From the NCBI GenBank assembly GCA_947259585.1, contig CAMYMV010000010.1:1-64000 (forward strand): DNA of 64,000 nt, read 5' to 3'. The notes beneath the pieces were generated by a model. The model searched no databases. It was not told where the DNA came from and worked only from the letters and a program-made list of their open reading frames with translations. The position numbers and the translations under genes were made by a program. This document shows, one piece after another, positions 35,928-45,584 of the stretch; position 1 is the stretch's first letter, and every line of letters starts with the position of its first letter. The stretch comes from an uncultured Gemmatimonadales bacterium. GTDB taxonomy: Bacteria > Gemmatimonadota > Gemmatimonadetes > Palauibacterales > Palauibacteraceae.

Positions 35928-37016
35928 ATGTTCAACTCGCTCAGGATTCTCGACCGCTACGTGATGACTCAGTTCCTGCGCATTTTCGCCGCGTGCGTCC
36001 TCGGCGTGCCACTGCTGTTCATCGTCATCGACCTGGTCGACAATCTGGATGTCTACCTCGGACGAGGCCTCAGCCGACCCGACGTGCTCCTCCACTACGT
36101 CTACGAGTTCCCCAACCAGACGCTTCTCGCCTTTCCCCTCGCCTCCTTCCTGGCCGCGGTCTTCACCGTGTCCACCCTGTCGCGGCACTTCGAGGTGACG
36201 GCGGCGAAGGCCAGCGGCATCAGCTTCTATCGAGTCACGCTGCCCCTGGTCGCGCTTTCGCTGCTGATCAGCTTCGCGGCGCTCGGCCTCACCGAGATCG
36301 TGCCGATCACGACCCGGCGCGCGGCCGAGGTCATCGGGGAACACCAGTCCAGGGCCGACAATGTGCGCCGCAACTTCGTGTTTAGGGGAAACGACGGCCT
36401 GGTTTACCGCGTCCGCAATCTCGACGCGCAGAGCGGCCAGCTCACCGACCTGGAGATCAGCCGCGAGGGAACCGGATTCGGCTATCCGACCTTCGTGGTC
36501 ACCTCCAAACAGGCGGTGTGGGATACGGCCAGAGCGGCCTGGCGGCTGGGTGAGGGCCGGCTGCGCTTCTTTGGCGGGCCGGCACCGGACCGGAGCTTCA
36601 GCTTCGCGGAGCTCTGGCAGGTGGACTTCCGGGAACGGCCTCAGGAGCTTCTGGCCGACCCGAAGGACCCGGCCGAGATGCGCTACAGGGAGCTCGGGCT
36701 TTTCATCGACGCGATTCAAAGATCGGGGGGCACCGCCCGCGAGCTCATCGTCGAGCGCGCGCTGAAGATCTCGTACCCGTTCACCTGCTTTATCATCGTC
36801 CTCTTCGGTGTGCCTCTCGCCCACTCGACGCGCCGAGGCGGGACGCCGGTGTCGTTGGGCATCGCGCTGGGAACGACCATCCTCTTCCTGATGGCGGTTC
36901 GTATCGCCCAGGCCCTTGGAGCCGGCGGGGTCGTGCAACCCGTCTTGGCGGCCTGGCTCCCGAACTTCCTCTTCCTCGGCGGCGGCGTGATTCTCCTGAG
37001 TCGAGTGCGCACCTAG
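35928..37016 (+). CDS. lptG: LptG-like LPS export permease
   Basis: A 362-residue partner permease of the same family. Features are the N-terminal DRYVMTQFLRIFAACVLGVP helix, FPLASFLAAVFTVSTLSRHFEVTAAKASG (coupling region), the periplasmic domain with FVFRGNDGLVYRVRNL, and C-terminal helices including YPFTCFIIVLFGVPLAHSTR. It is immediately downstream of lptF with no gap. Its stop is two bases before the GTG of cysQ. LptF and LptG form the heterodimeric transmembrane part of the LPS exporter. LptB, LptC and LptA are not in the window. Confidence 0.87.
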   Translation: MFNSLRILDRYVMTQFLRIFAACVLGVPLLFIVIDLVDNLDVYLGRGLSRPDVLLHYVYEFPNQTLLAFPLASFLAAVFTVSTLSRHFEVTAAKASGISFYRVTLPLVALSLLISFAALGLTEIVPITTRRAAEVIGEHQSRADNVRRNFVFRGNDGLVYRVRNLDAQSGQLTDLEISREGTGFGYPTFVVTSKQAVWDTARAAWRLGEGRLRFFGGPAPDRSFSFAELWQVDFRERPQELLADPKDPAEMRYRELGLFIDAIQRSGGTARELIVERALKISYPFTCFIIVLFGVPLAHSTRRGGTPVSLGIALGTTILFLMAVRIAQALGAGGVVQPVLAAWLPNFLFLGGGVILLSRVRT

Positions 37017-37018
37017 CC

Positions 37019-37894
37019 GTGACGACCGAGGACTCGGCAGCGCTCGAGATCGCGGCCGGTGCCGCCCTGGCGGGTGGGCGGGCGGCCGGTGCCTACTACG
37101 GAAGCGACGATCTCGGCGTCCGCGACAAGAGCGCCGGCGGCGATGCCGTGGCTGCTGCGGACTCGGCCGACGATCCCGTGACGCTCGCGGACCACGCTGC
37201 CAACGACGCGATTCTCGATTACCTCCGCGAGCGTACGGCGGAACCGGTGCTCAGCGAGGAGTCGAGGCCGCCGGACGCGGTGTCGGACGCGAAGCGTCTC
37301 TGGATCGTCGATCCGCTGGACGGCACCAAGGAGTTCATCGCCCGCAACGGAGAGTTCAGCGTGATGGTCGGCCTCGCCGAGCAGGGATCGGCTCTTCTCG
37401 GCGCGGTCTATCAGCCGGCGATCGGGCGGCTCTACCTGGGCGACGTGGACCGAGGGGCGTGGCTCGTGCAGGATCCCGGCACGGCGAGCGAAACGCGCTC
37501 GACCATGCGGATCTCGGGCTCTTCCGGCCAACCTCTGCGCCTCATCCGGTCGCGCTCGCACCCGGATCCGGCGCTGGCCGACCTGGAGTCGCGGCTCGCT
37601 CCCCTGGAGGTCGTGATCTCGGGCTCCGTGGGCATAAAATGTGCGCGGATCGCGCGCGACGAGGCCGATCTCTACGTGCACCCGGTCCCGTTCCTGAAGG
37701 AGTGGGACACGTGCGCTCCCGAGGCGGTACTCCGGGGCGCCGGCGGGCTCGTCACCGACTGTTCGGGCTCACCGCTTCGGTACGGGAAGCCCGAGCCCGT
37801 GCAGCCGCGAGGCATCTTCTGCGGCCGGCGGGACATCCATGACCGAGTGGCGCCGATCGTGCGAGAAATAGCGCGACACCTCACCGAGGCCTGA
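37019..37894 (+). CDS. cysQ: 3'(2'),5'-bisphosphate nucleotidase CysQ
   Basis: A 291-residue Li-sensitive phosphatase of the inositol-monophosphatase superfamily. The metal motif WIVDPLDGTKEF and the C-terminal EWDTCAPEAVLRGAGG are intact, with an acidic SEES upstream. It hydrolyses PAP (adenosine 3',5'-bisphosphate), the by-product of sulfotransferases and PAPS reductase, so it fits directly before cysC and sat. GTG 37019 starts two bases after lptG. Inositol-1-phosphatase activity is the alternative, but context favours PAP. Confidence 0.87.
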   Translation: MTTEDSAALEIAAGAALAGGRAAGAYYGSDDLGVRDKSAGGDAVAAADSADDPVTLADHAANDAILDYLRERTAEPVLSEESRPPDAVSDAKRLWIVDPLDGTKEFIARNGEFSVMVGLAEQGSALLGAVYQPAIGRLYLGDVDRGAWLVQDPGTASETRSTMRISGSSGQPLRLIRSRSHPDPALADLESRLAPLEVVISGSVGIKCARIARDEADLYVHPVPFLKEWDTCAPEAVLRGAGGLVTDCSGSPLRYGKPEPVQPRGIFCGRRDIHDRVAPIVREIARHLTEA

Positions 37895-37925
37895 ACAGGG
37901 CGACTCGAGACAAGGCAGGATCGAA

Positions 37926-38576
37926 GTGAGCGAACGTATACGAGAAGGGTCGAAGAACGTCTTCTGGCAGGTGGGCACGGTCTCGCGGGAGGACCGGGAA
38001 GCCCGACGCGGCCACCGCGGATGCGTGCTCTGGTTCACGGGGCTGTCCGCGAGCGGCAAGAGCACGCTCGCCTCTCACGTCGAGCAGCGTCTGTTCGACG
38101 AGGGCTACTTCACGTACGTGTTGGATGGCGACAACGTGCGACACGGCCTCTGCACGGACCTCGGCTTCAGCCATGAAGATCGGACCGAGAACATCCGGCG
38201 CGTGGGGGAGGTCGCGAAGCTCTTCGCGGAGGCCGGCGCGATCGTCGCGACCGCCTTCATCTCCCCGTACCGCACGGACCGGGATCATGTCCGCGAACTC
38301 ATGAGCCGGGACGGCGACTTCGTGGAGGTCTTCGTGTCCTGCCCGCTGGAGGTTTGCGAGGATCGTGACCCGAAGGGCCTGTACGAGCGGGCCCGCGCCG
38401 GCGAGATCCGGGATTTCACCGGAATCGACGCCCCGTACGAGCAGCCGGAGGCGGCCGAGCTGGTCGTGGAAACGCAGGACCGGGAGATCTCTGAGTGCGT
38501 CGAGCAGATCATCGCCTACCTGAGGCAGCACGGATACGTCGAGGCGACGGTCTCGCGCGCCTCTTCCCTCCCGTGA
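37926..38576 (+). CDS. cysC: Adenylylsulfate (APS) kinase
   Basis: A 216-residue kinase producing PAPS from APS and ATP. The P-loop is GLSASGKS at residues 39-46. Further family elements are LDGDNVRHGLCTDLGFS, ENIRRVGEVAKLF, FISPYRTDRDHVR and ARAGEIRDFTGIDAPYE. The start GTG 37926 has no strong site but fits the family. The stop overlaps the sat GTG (GTGA). Together with sat it activates sulfate; no PAPS reductase is seen, so sulfation rather than full assimilation may be the purpose. Confidence 0.95.
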   Translation: MSERIREGSKNVFWQVGTVSREDREARRGHRGCVLWFTGLSASGKSTLASHVEQRLFDEGYFTYVLDGDNVRHGLCTDLGFSHEDRTENIRRVGEVAKLFAEAGAIVATAFISPYRTDRDHVRELMSRDGDFVEVFVSCPLEVCEDRDPKGLYERARAGEIRDFTGIDAPYEQPEAAELVVETQDREISECVEQIIAYLRQHGYVEATVSRASSLP

Positions 38577-39772
38577 GCCCTCCGAAGGGATCCGGCCCCG
38601 ACGTGAGGGCGGCCGATCTCATAGCGCCGTACGGCGGACGGCTCGTCGATCGGGTCGTCGACCCCGCGGCGGCGGACCTTCTGCGATCGGAAGCGGCCCG
38701 GTTGCCGACCGTGCAGCTGTCCTCTCGCGTCGCGACCGATCTCTACCTGCTGGCGGTCGGCGCGCTCTCGCCGCTCGAGGGCTTCATGGACCGCGAGCAG
38801 TACGAGCGGGTCCTCGACGACATGAGCCTTCCGACCGGCTTGCCGTGGTCGATTCCGGTGGTCCTTCCCGCACGGAGCGAGGAGGTGGATCGTCTCCGCC
38901 CCGGTGAGCGGGCGGCGCTTCTGGCCCAAGACGGACCGGTCGCCGTGCTCGACGTGACGGAAGTCTACCGCCGGGATCTGAAGCGGGAGTGCCTGGCGGT
39001 GTACGGGACGGAAGACAGCGCGCATCCGGGCGTGGCGGCCCTCGAGCGACTAGGCGACCAGTACGTCGCCGGGGCGATCCATTACATGGGCGGCGATGCG
39101 GTCGCCGAGGGCGTGGCGGACGACGAGGCGCTCACCCCGGCGGAGACGCGGGCGTGCTTCCTCGAGCTGGGTTGGCGCTCGGTGGTCGCGTTTCAGACGC
39201 GCAACCCCATCCACCGGGCCCACGAGTACCTTCAGAAGTGCGCGCTGGAGATGGTCGATGGCCTCCTCGTCCACCCCGTCGTCGGCGAGACGAAGGCGGA
39301 CGACCTGCCCGCCGATCTCCGCATGACGTGCTATCGCGTTCTGCTGGAGAAGTACTTCCCCCGGGACCGGGTGCTGCTCTCCGCCCTTCCACTCGCGATG
39401 CGGTACGCCGGCCCCAAGGAAGCCGTGTTTCACGCCATCATCCGCCGGAACTTCGGGTGCACACACATGATCGTCGGGCGGGACCATGCCGGAGTGGGCG
39501 ACTACTACGACACGTACGATGCCCAGCGCATCTTCGACCAAATCGACCCGGACGAGCTCGGGATCCGGCCGTTGAACTTCGAGCACGCCTTCTGGTGCCG
39601 ATTGACGGAGCAGATGGCGACGGCGAAGACCTCACCATCCTCGCCGGACGAGCGGGTCTTCCTGTCGGGTACGCGAGTGCGGGAGATGTTGGCGCGGGGA
39701 GAGCGGCCGCCGGTGGAGTTTACCCGCCCGGAGGTGGCAGACGTGCTGATCGCGGCCCACCGGCACGCATAG
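38573..39772 (+). CDS. sat: Sulfate adenylyltransferase (ATP sulfurylase)
   Basis: A 399-residue homomeric Sat converting sulfate and ATP to APS. The signature QTRNPIHRAHEY starts near residue 208, and GRDHAGVGDYYDTYDA follows, both belonging to the catalytic loop. The RxxxMLARGERPP C-terminal element is present. GTG 38573 overlaps the cysC stop by four bases; the frame stays open upstream but only within cysC. Together with cysC it forms a PAPS-generating pair, after cysQ. The bifunctional CysN/CysD type is not involved. Confidence 0.95.
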   Translation: MSPPKGSGPDVRAADLIAPYGGRLVDRVVDPAAADLLRSEAARLPTVQLSSRVATDLYLLAVGALSPLEGFMDREQYERVLDDMSLPTGLPWSIPVVLPARSEEVDRLRPGERAALLAQDGPVAVLDVTEVYRRDLKRECLAVYGTEDSAHPGVAALERLGDQYVAGAIHYMGGDAVAEGVADDEALTPAETRACFLELGWRSVVAFQTRNPIHRAHEYLQKCALEMVDGLLVHPVVGETKADDLPADLRMTCYRVLLEKYFPRDRVLLSALPLAMRYAGPKEAVFHAIIRRNFGCTHMIVGRDHAGVGDYYDTYDAQRIFDQIDPDELGIRPLNFEHAFWCRLTEQMATAKTSPSSPDERVFLSGTRVREMLARGERPPVEFTRPEVADVLIAAHRHA

Positions 39773-39774
39773 CG

Positions 39775-39790
39775 GAGCGCCGCGGCGCTC
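39775..39790 (+). terminator. Palindrome after sat
   Basis: GAGCGCCG-CGGCGCTC, a 16-base perfect palindrome, lies two bases after the sat stop and between convergent genes. There is no T-run, but the position is what a terminator for the lptF-sat operon would need. Confidence 0.4.
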
Positions 39791-39827
39791 GGGGAGTTGC
39801 CCTCGGACGCACCGTCAGAGAGGCGTT

Positions 39828-40784
39828 TTACGCTCTCTCCGAGTACCAGCGAACGAATCGCTTTATGCCCTCCTCTATGCCCACGCGGGGATCGTAGCCG
39901 AGAAGACGACGAGCCTTCGAGATGTCGGCAAAGGTCCGCTCCACATCTCCGGGCTGCGGAGGGAGCCGTTCGATCTCGGGCGTGACGCCCAGCTCATCAG
40001 CGATCAGGCCGATGAGACGAGACAGCTCGACGGCCTCGCTCTCCCCCAGATTCACGATCTCGTAGGCATCGGGCACCGCCTCCAGATACCGAATCGCCCC
40101 CTCGATCCCCTGGACGATGTCATCCACGTACGTGTAGTCCCGACTCGTCTCACCCGCGCCGTACTGCTGGATGGGCCTGCCCTCGCTCAGGAGTCGCGTG
40201 AAGCGATGGATGGCCAGGTCGGGCCGCTGGCGTGGGCCGTATACCGTGAAGAACCGCAACGCCACGACGCCCGTCCCGAAGAGATGGTGGTACGCGTGAC
40301 AGAGTAGCTCACCCTGCCGCTTCGTCGCCGCGTAGGGAGAGATCGGGCGGGCGGCCGGGTCATCCTCGGAGAAGGGCACCTCGGAGCTGTTCCCGTAGAC
40401 GGAGGAGGAGGAGCCGAACACGAAGCGCCCCACCTCCATCTCGCGGGCGTACTCGAGAAGCACCTGCGTACCACGAACGTTCATATCCTGATAGAGAAGG
40501 GGCCGCTCGATCGACGGCCTGACTCCCGGCCGTGCCGCGAGGTGCACGATGCAATCGACCGGATCCGGGATCGCCTGGCGAAGCAGGCCCTCGTCCCTGA
40601 TGTCGCCCTCGATGAGGTGGAACTCCGGCCGCTCCAGAGCGCGTAACAGGTTCCTCCGCTTGACCGCCGGGTCGTAGAAATCGTCGAAGCAGTCCAGCCC
40701 GAGAACCGTCGCGCCTCCCTCCAGGAGCCGGTCGACGAGCTGGCTCCCGATGAACCCCGCCGCGCCCGTAACCAGAATCCGCAT
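39828..40784 (-). CDS. NAD-dependent nucleotide-sugar epimerase
   Basis: A 318-residue extended SDR. The Rossmann motif GAAGFIGS is at residues 7-14, the active-site SSSSVYG and YAATK (Tyr/Lys) are intact, and RFFTVYGPRQRPDLAI is typical of UDP-glucuronate 4-epimerase or related UDP-glucose 4-epimerases. It lies two bases after gmd on the same strand, so the two enzymes probably feed one glycan pathway, with the glycosyltransferase some 7 kb away. The exact substrate cannot be fixed by motifs. Confidence 0.87.
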   Translation of the reverse strand: MRILVTGAAGFIGSQLVDRLLEGGATVLGLDCFDDFYDPAVKRRNLLRALERPEFHLIEGDIRDEGLLRQAIPDPVDCIVHLAARPGVRPSIERPLLYQDMNVRGTQVLLEYAREMEVGRFVFGSSSSVYGNSSEVPFSEDDPAARPISPYAATKRQGELLCHAYHHLFGTGVVALRFFTVYGPRQRPDLAIHRFTRLLSEGRPIQQYGAGETSRDYTYVDDIVQGIEGAIRYLEAVPDAYEIVNLGESEAVELSRLIGLIADELGVTPEIERLPPQPGDVERTFADISKARRLLGYDPRVGIEEGIKRFVRWYSERA

Positions 40785-40786
40785 CG

Positions 40787-41812
40787 TCAGCCTCGAGCCT
40801 GGCCGGAGGTCTCGTCAGCCGAAACCGGGCCCGGGCTGCTCTCTCCGGTGGTTCGGGAGCCCGAGAGCGCCCGCAAGTCTGCATCAACCATCATGTGGAT
40901 CAGCTCCTCGAAGCCGATCTCGGGCCTCCAACCGAGGTCGTGCCGAGCCTTGGATGAGTCGGCGCAGAGTTGCTCGACTTCGGCCGGCCGGAGCAGGGTC
41001 GGATCCTCGATGACGTGATCGCGCCAGTCCAGGTCGAGGCGCGAGAACGCCGCCTCCACGAGATCACCCACCGAGTGGGTCTCACCTGTGCCGATGACGT
41101 AATCTTCGGGGCGATCCCGCTTGAGCATCAACCACATCGCCTTCACGTGGTCCCCCGCGAAACCCCAGTCTCGCCTCGCATTCAGGTTGCCCAGCCGGAG
41201 CTCGGAGGCGAGCCCCAGGCTGATCGCTGCAGCGGCGCGCGTCACCTTTCGCGTGACGAACTCGAGGCCGCGACGCGGACTCTCGTGATTGAAGAGGATG
41301 CCGCTCACGGCGAACAGGTCGTAGCTCTCACGGTAGTTCACCGTGATGAAGTGCCCGTAGACCTTCGCCACTCCGTAGGGACTTCGCGGATAGAATGGAG
41401 TCGTCTCATCCTGAGGCGACTTCGAGACCTTGCCGAACATCTCCGACGACGATGCCTGGTAGAACCTGATGGAGGCGTCGACGTGGCGAATCGCTTCGAG
41501 CACGCGAGTGACGCCGAGGGCGGTGAACTCGCCGGTGAGCAGCGGCTGCTTCCAGGAGGTCGGCACGAACGACTGGGCGGCGAGATTATAGACCTCCTGC
41601 GGCCGGACCTCCTCGAGCGTGCTGACGATCGAGAGCTGATCCAGCAGGTCCGCCTGATGGAGCGTAATGCGATCCGTGAGATGCTGGATTCGCTCGAACC
41701 GGTCGGACGAGGAGCGACGGACCATGCCGTGCACCTCGTATCCTTCCTGGAGAAGCAGCTCCGCCAGATAGGAGCCATCCTGACCGGTGATACCGGTGAT
41801 GAGGGCAATCAT
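40787..41812 (-). CDS. gmd: GDP-mannose 4,6-dehydratase
   Basis: A 341-residue Gmd that makes GDP-4-keto-6-deoxymannose, precursor of fucose, rhamnose or perosamine. N-terminal [19 protein letters not shown] binds [17 protein letters not shown] precedes the active site, and [17 protein letters not shown] and FNHESPRRG are the family motifs. The start ATG 41812 is clear from alignment; a longer frame starts further upstream but has no family sequence. The genes for the next step (epimerase/reductase) are not here except the neighbouring epimerase. Confidence 0.93.
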   Translation of the reverse strand: MIALITGITGQDGSYLAELLLQEGYEVHGMVRRSSSDRFERIQHLTDRITLHQADLLDQLSIVSTLEEVRPQEVYNLAAQSFVPTSWKQPLLTGEFTALGVTRVLEAIRHVDASIRFYQASSSEMFGKVSKSPQDETTPFYPRSPYGVAKVYGHFITVNYRESYDLFAVSGILFNHESPRRGLEFVTRKVTRAAAAISLGLASELRLGNLNARRDWGFAGDHVKAMWLMLKRDRPEDYVIGTGETHSVGDLVEAAFSRLDLDWRDHVIEDPTLLRPAEVEQLCADSSKARHDLGWRPEIGFEELIHMMVDADLRALSGSRTTGESSPGPVSADETSGQARG

Positions 41813-41882
41813 CGGGTTGTTCGCCTCCCGTCGACGTGTCGATCCGGACCCGGAAATCTCGTGTGCGCGAGCGCGGCTTGCA

Positions 41883-41905
41883 CTGCAAGGATACTGCCCT
41901 TGCAG
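41883..41905. promoter_or_regulatory. Inverted repeat between gmd and module A
   Basis: CTGCAAGG and CCTTGCAG, separated by seven bases, form a perfect eight-pair dyad in the intergenic region between divergent gmd and the HEAT-like gene. An operator or RNA hairpin. No U-run. Confidence 0.35.
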
Positions 41906-42019
41906 CATTATGCGCATCCTGCGGCCGGCCGCAATACGGAGATGGACGGTAACTCATTATCTGATGTGGGTTTGCGGATGCCAACCGGCTGGTCCGGTCC
42001 TTGCGCGCCCTGAAGGCAG

Positions 42020-44155
42020 ATGAAAACCGGGATTTTCGGCGAGAACGATGTCGCCCCGGATGGGGCGGCGCGAGACGAGACGACCGGATCCGAGGCCGAT
42101 GAGAACGGGAGACCGGGAGAGCCGGATGCGCCCTCTCCAACGAACTCACCGGGCGCGGAGCCTATCTCGTCCGAGGACGCGTGCGTCGACCGGCCCGAGC
42201 TGCCGGGCGAGGTTCTCGCGCTCCTTACCGAGATCGGCCGCGCCCTGCAGCGGGAGGCCATGTATCCGGCCAACCACCCTGCCCTCAAAGGCTCCGCGGC
42301 AAAGCTCGGCGAGTTCATAGCCCCGGCTCTGGATGGCCGGGACGAGATCTCGATCAACGTCGGGCGATCTCAGCTCAGCGTGGATGGAGCGGAGACGAAC
42401 CCGGAAAACCAGATCCTCGCGCCCCTCGCCGATAAGCTGCACCGCCACCAAGTCTCGGCGATAAGCCTCCGGAGGGCCGTGGAGACGGAAGAGATCTCGG
42501 CGCTGCTCGCAGCCCTGAACTCGGATCCGGAAGACGCCTCCACGCCGCTCAGGGATCAGGCATGGCGCCACATACGGATCGCGTTCTTCCCGTACGAAAA
42601 GCTCCGTCTCGATACCGAGGCGACCACGGATCTTGGGGCCGGAGAGCAGACCAACGTGTGGCTGGCCTTTGCGCAGGCCGCACTCGACGACGAGTCGATC
42701 GAGCTCGAGAACTCGATGGATACGGATCGCGTAGTGGAGCGCATCTCGGAGCTCTCCTCGGACCAAGCGTACTGCCGGCGAGTAGCCGAGCGTCTTCTGG
42801 CCGTCGAGCAGGCGGTCGCGCGCGACCCGGAGAAGGACTCCGTCGTGGGATCTCTGGCCTCGGACGTCGTGAGCACGCTGAATCCGGAGGTCGTGGGACA
42901 GCTGCTCGAGCACGCGGGGGGCTCCTCGGCGCGCCGGCAGCTCCTTTCGGCCGGGGCGGGATCCCTTGACGTCGAAGCGGTGCTCAAGCTGATGCGCGAG
43001 GCTGGACGGTTCGAGAAGCGCGAGACGCCGGACGCCATGTGGCTGGTCTTCTCGAAACTGGCGCAGCGGTCGAAGCGAGGGGATGCGGGCCAGCAACATC
43101 AAGCTTCGGGCCTTGTCCGCGATCAGGTGCTCGAGCTCCTGACTGCCTGGGACACCGACGAGTTCATGCCGGCCGACTACAGCGCGAAGCTGGCGGCGGT
43201 CGCAAGGGCAACGAGCGCAGCAGCGGCGAGGAAGGACCCGGGTTCACGCACCGCGATCGGGCCTCTGCGAGTCCTTCAGATGGCCATCGAGACGCAGCAG
43301 CCGGGCGCTGCGATTCGTAGCTCATTCGACCTGCTGGTCCGGGATGACGCGTTGGGTGCGGTTCTGGACGTTGTCGATGAGGCGGACGCCGACAATCCGG
43401 CGGCACGACAGCTCGAAGAGCTTATCGTGGAACCGGAGATTCTCTCCTCCATGCTCTCAGGGCAAACTCCTGATTTCGCGCTCGTCGACCGCATTCTCGG
43501 CGCGATAGGCGTCCTAGCCGGGCCAGCTCTGCTCGACGCGATCGCCGAGGTCGAGTCGCGGGCTGAGCGGGGCCGACTGTTTCAGCGTCTCGTCGGACTG
43601 GGGCCGGGCATCGGCCAGGAGGTCGTGTCTCGATTGTGTGACACGCGCTGGTATGTCCGCCGCAATCTTCTTGCGCTCTTGGACGATCTCGGCTCGCCGG
43701 ACGGGTTCTCCGCGGTCCCTTTTCTGGACGACGAGCACGAAGCGGTGCGCCTGGGCGCGGTCAAGCTCGTGCTCAAGGACCCGGAGGAGCGAGAGCGGGC
43801 CATCGAGACGGCCCTGGCCTCGGACGACTCGCGTGCGGTCATCCTGGGGCTGGTCGCGGCCAAGGACGGTTGCCCCCGCCGCTTGGCCGAACGGGTCGCC
43901 GATCTGGCGGTGTCCGAAGACCACTCGGATGAGCTACGGCTGCACGCGGTTCGTGCGCTAGCCGGGGTGCGGGGAGACGTCACCCTAGAGGCTTTGATGA
44001 AGATCGCGCGGGGCGGGCGCCGCTGGATCTTCATCAAGAGATCGGGCCCACCCACCCCTCTCGAGCTCGAGGCGCTCTCCGCTCTTCGCGCCGATTGGGC
44101 GGACAACCCACAGGCGAAGAAAGTGTTGTCGAGTCGGAGAGGGAGGAGGGCATGA
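42020..44155 (+). CDS. HEAT-like repeat protein of module A
   Basis: A 711-residue soluble protein. Residues 1-60 are acidic and Pro/Gly-rich. At about 64-160 lies a domain starting LLTEIGRALQREAMYPANHP that also appears in the module's HD-GYP protein and in module B. The rest, roughly 200-700, is all-helical repeats, with late examples IGVLAGPALLDAIAEVESRA, VRRNLLALLDDLGSPDGFSA and LRLHAVRALAGVRGDVTLEA. HEAT-type arrays bind proteins or nucleic acids. No catalytic motif. The HD-GYP gene starts 17 bases downstream. A paralogue with the same partner is at 49258. Function unknown; most likely a scaffold or regulator of the HD-GYP enzyme. Confidence 0.75.
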   Translation: MKTGIFGENDVAPDGAARDETTGSEADENGRPGEPDAPSPTNSPGAEPISSEDACVDRPELPGEVLALLTEIGRALQREAMYPANHPALKGSAAKLGEFIAPALDGRDEISINVGRSQLSVDGAETNPENQILAPLADKLHRHQVSAISLRRAVETEEISALLAALNSDPEDASTPLRDQAWRHIRIAFFPYEKLRLDTEATTDLGAGEQTNVWLAFAQAALDDESIELENSMDTDRVVERISELSSDQAYCRRVAERLLAVEQAVARDPEKDSVVGSLASDVVSTLNPEVVGQLLEHAGGSSARRQLLSAGAGSLDVEAVLKLMREAGRFEKRETPDAMWLVFSKLAQRSKRGDAGQQHQASGLVRDQVLELLTAWDTDEFMPADYSAKLAAVARATSAAAARKDPGSRTAIGPLRVLQMAIETQQPGAAIRSSFDLLVRDDALGAVLDVVDEADADNPAARQLEELIVEPEILSSMLSGQTPDFALVDRILGAIGVLAGPALLDAIAEVESRAERGRLFQRLVGLGPGIGQEVVSRLCDTRWYVRRNLLALLDDLGSPDGFSAVPFLDDEHEAVRLGAVKLVLKDPEERERAIETALASDDSRAVILGLVAAKDGCPRRLAERVADLAVSEDHSDELRLHAVRALAGVRGDVTLEALMKIARGGRRWIFIKRSGPPTPLELEALSALRADWADNPQAKKVLSSRRGRRA

Positions 44156-44171
44156 GGATGTCGGTGGCGCG

Positions 44172-45485
44172 ATGACGGAAGCGACGAAGTTCGCCGCGGC
44201 CGGCGAGGCGACCGAGTTCCTGACCTCGTTGGGCAACCTGCTGTCGGTGGCCGGCTTGTACCCGGGCAGCCACCCCGCGCGACAACGATCCCTCGACCGC
44301 TGCTGGAGTCATCTCCAAGTCCTGCTTGAGCGTGAAGAACCCAGTTTCTCGTTCCTGGATGACGTCGTTCTCCACGGGGCGGAGCTGATGCACAACTTCC
44401 GTTCCTGGGACCTAGGTCTCCGCCTGTACGAGAGCGGGATCGAACGCATCGAGTTCCGGCGGGGGGTCGATCGAGAGGAGCTCGGGGAACTCGCGGATCA
44501 TCTCCAGGAGAGGCTCGCGGGCTCGCCAGGCAACTCGATCGAAGAGGAAGAAGACGTCTTCCCGCACATTCGCGTCGGCGGGGTCGCTCTGCGTGCCAGG
44601 TCCCGCCAGGAGGGAAACGCGGCGAAGACGGATGCAGAGGTCCCCCTCGATGAGGAGGTTGACGTCGTCAGTTGGATCTACGGACAAACGGCCGAGAGAG
44701 ATCGGGTTCCGGCCGCAGAGGTGGGTCTCGCCGTTGCCTCGCTTTCCCTGATGCTCGAGGACCTGCACCAGTGGGGCGCCGGGATGATCGCCATCAAGTC
44801 GCACGACCAATACACGGCCATCCACTGCGTCAACGTCGCCATTCTCTCCATGACGTTCGCGGAATACCTCCGATTCCTTCCCGACGAGGTCCGAATCATC
44901 GGGGAAGCCGGTCTCCTCCACGATATCGGAAAAACCAGGACTCCGGACGAGGTGCTGAATAAGCCGGGCAAGCTGACCGCGGAGGAGAGAGCCGTGATCG
45001 AGGAACACACGGTCGATGGGTGCCGGCTCGCGCTGGAGCCCCCGCTGGAGCACTGGTTGGCGGCGACCGTAGCCTACGAGCACCACATGGCGAGCGACGG
45101 GAAGGGCTACCCGAGAATGCGCTACGAGCGGGATCCACATCCGGTCAGCCGGTTGGTTCAAATCTGCGACGTGTATGATGCGCTTCGCACGCGCCGGCCT
45201 TTCCGCGGACCGGTGAGCGGCGAGGATGCGCTGACGTTCCTGAAGGATCGGGCCGGGAGCCTGCTGCACGAGAGCCTCGCGAAGGAGTTTGTGAAGATGG
45301 TCGAGACCTCGGAGTTGGATGTCCCGCTCGTTCTGCCCGAGCCCGGCTTCAGCGACGCCTGCGAGCGCGAGGCCGTGAGAGCCGGGCGGCACAACGACGG
45401 CGGCGGCGAGGACTCGAGCTCGACGCAGGACGCTCTCGCAGCTCCCGAGCCCACGGCCGTCATCGATTGGCTGGGGGTCCTCTGA
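44172..45485 (+). CDS. HD-GYP-like phosphohydrolase of module A
   Basis: A 437-residue protein. Residues 14-105 form the same N-terminal domain as in its HEAT partner (FLTSLGNLLSVAGLYPGSHP, later GIERIEFRRGVDREELGELA). The C-terminal HD-GYP domain carries HDQYTAIHCVNVA, LLHDIGKT near residue 248, EEHTVDGCRLAL, YEHHMASDGKGYP and DVYDALRTRRPF. Metal ligands H, HD, HH and D are all present, so activity is plausible. HD-GYP enzymes hydrolyse cyclic di-GMP or related nucleotides. The Glu-Arg of the usual HHERxDGxGYP is missing (HHMASDGKGYP), so specificity may differ. No receiver domain; regulation probably comes from the HEAT partner. Confidence 0.83.
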   Translation: MTEATKFAAAGEATEFLTSLGNLLSVAGLYPGSHPARQRSLDRCWSHLQVLLEREEPSFSFLDDVVLHGAELMHNFRSWDLGLRLYESGIERIEFRRGVDREELGELADHLQERLAGSPGNSIEEEEDVFPHIRVGGVALRARSRQEGNAAKTDAEVPLDEEVDVVSWIYGQTAERDRVPAAEVGLAVASLSLMLEDLHQWGAGMIAIKSHDQYTAIHCVNVAILSMTFAEYLRFLPDEVRIIGEAGLLHDIGKTRTPDEVLNKPGKLTAEERAVIEEHTVDGCRLALEPPLEHWLAATVAYEHHMASDGKGYPRMRYERDPHPVSRLVQICDVYDALRTRRPFRGPVSGEDALTFLKDRAGSLLHESLAKEFVKMVETSELDVPLVLPEPGFSDACEREAVRAGRHNDGGGEDSSSTQDALAAPEPTAVIDWLGVL

Positions 45486-45584
45486 GCGTATCGCGACGTC
45501 ACGACACTGGCACGGGAAAGCCCCCCACGTTCATTTAGCAAGGTCCCGCTGTCCGCCGATCCGAACCGGACGACACAGCCCCGA

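Noticed and set aside
35391..36938. Minus-strand 515-codon frame
   Set aside because: Antisense to lptF and lptG; charged low-complexity shadow.
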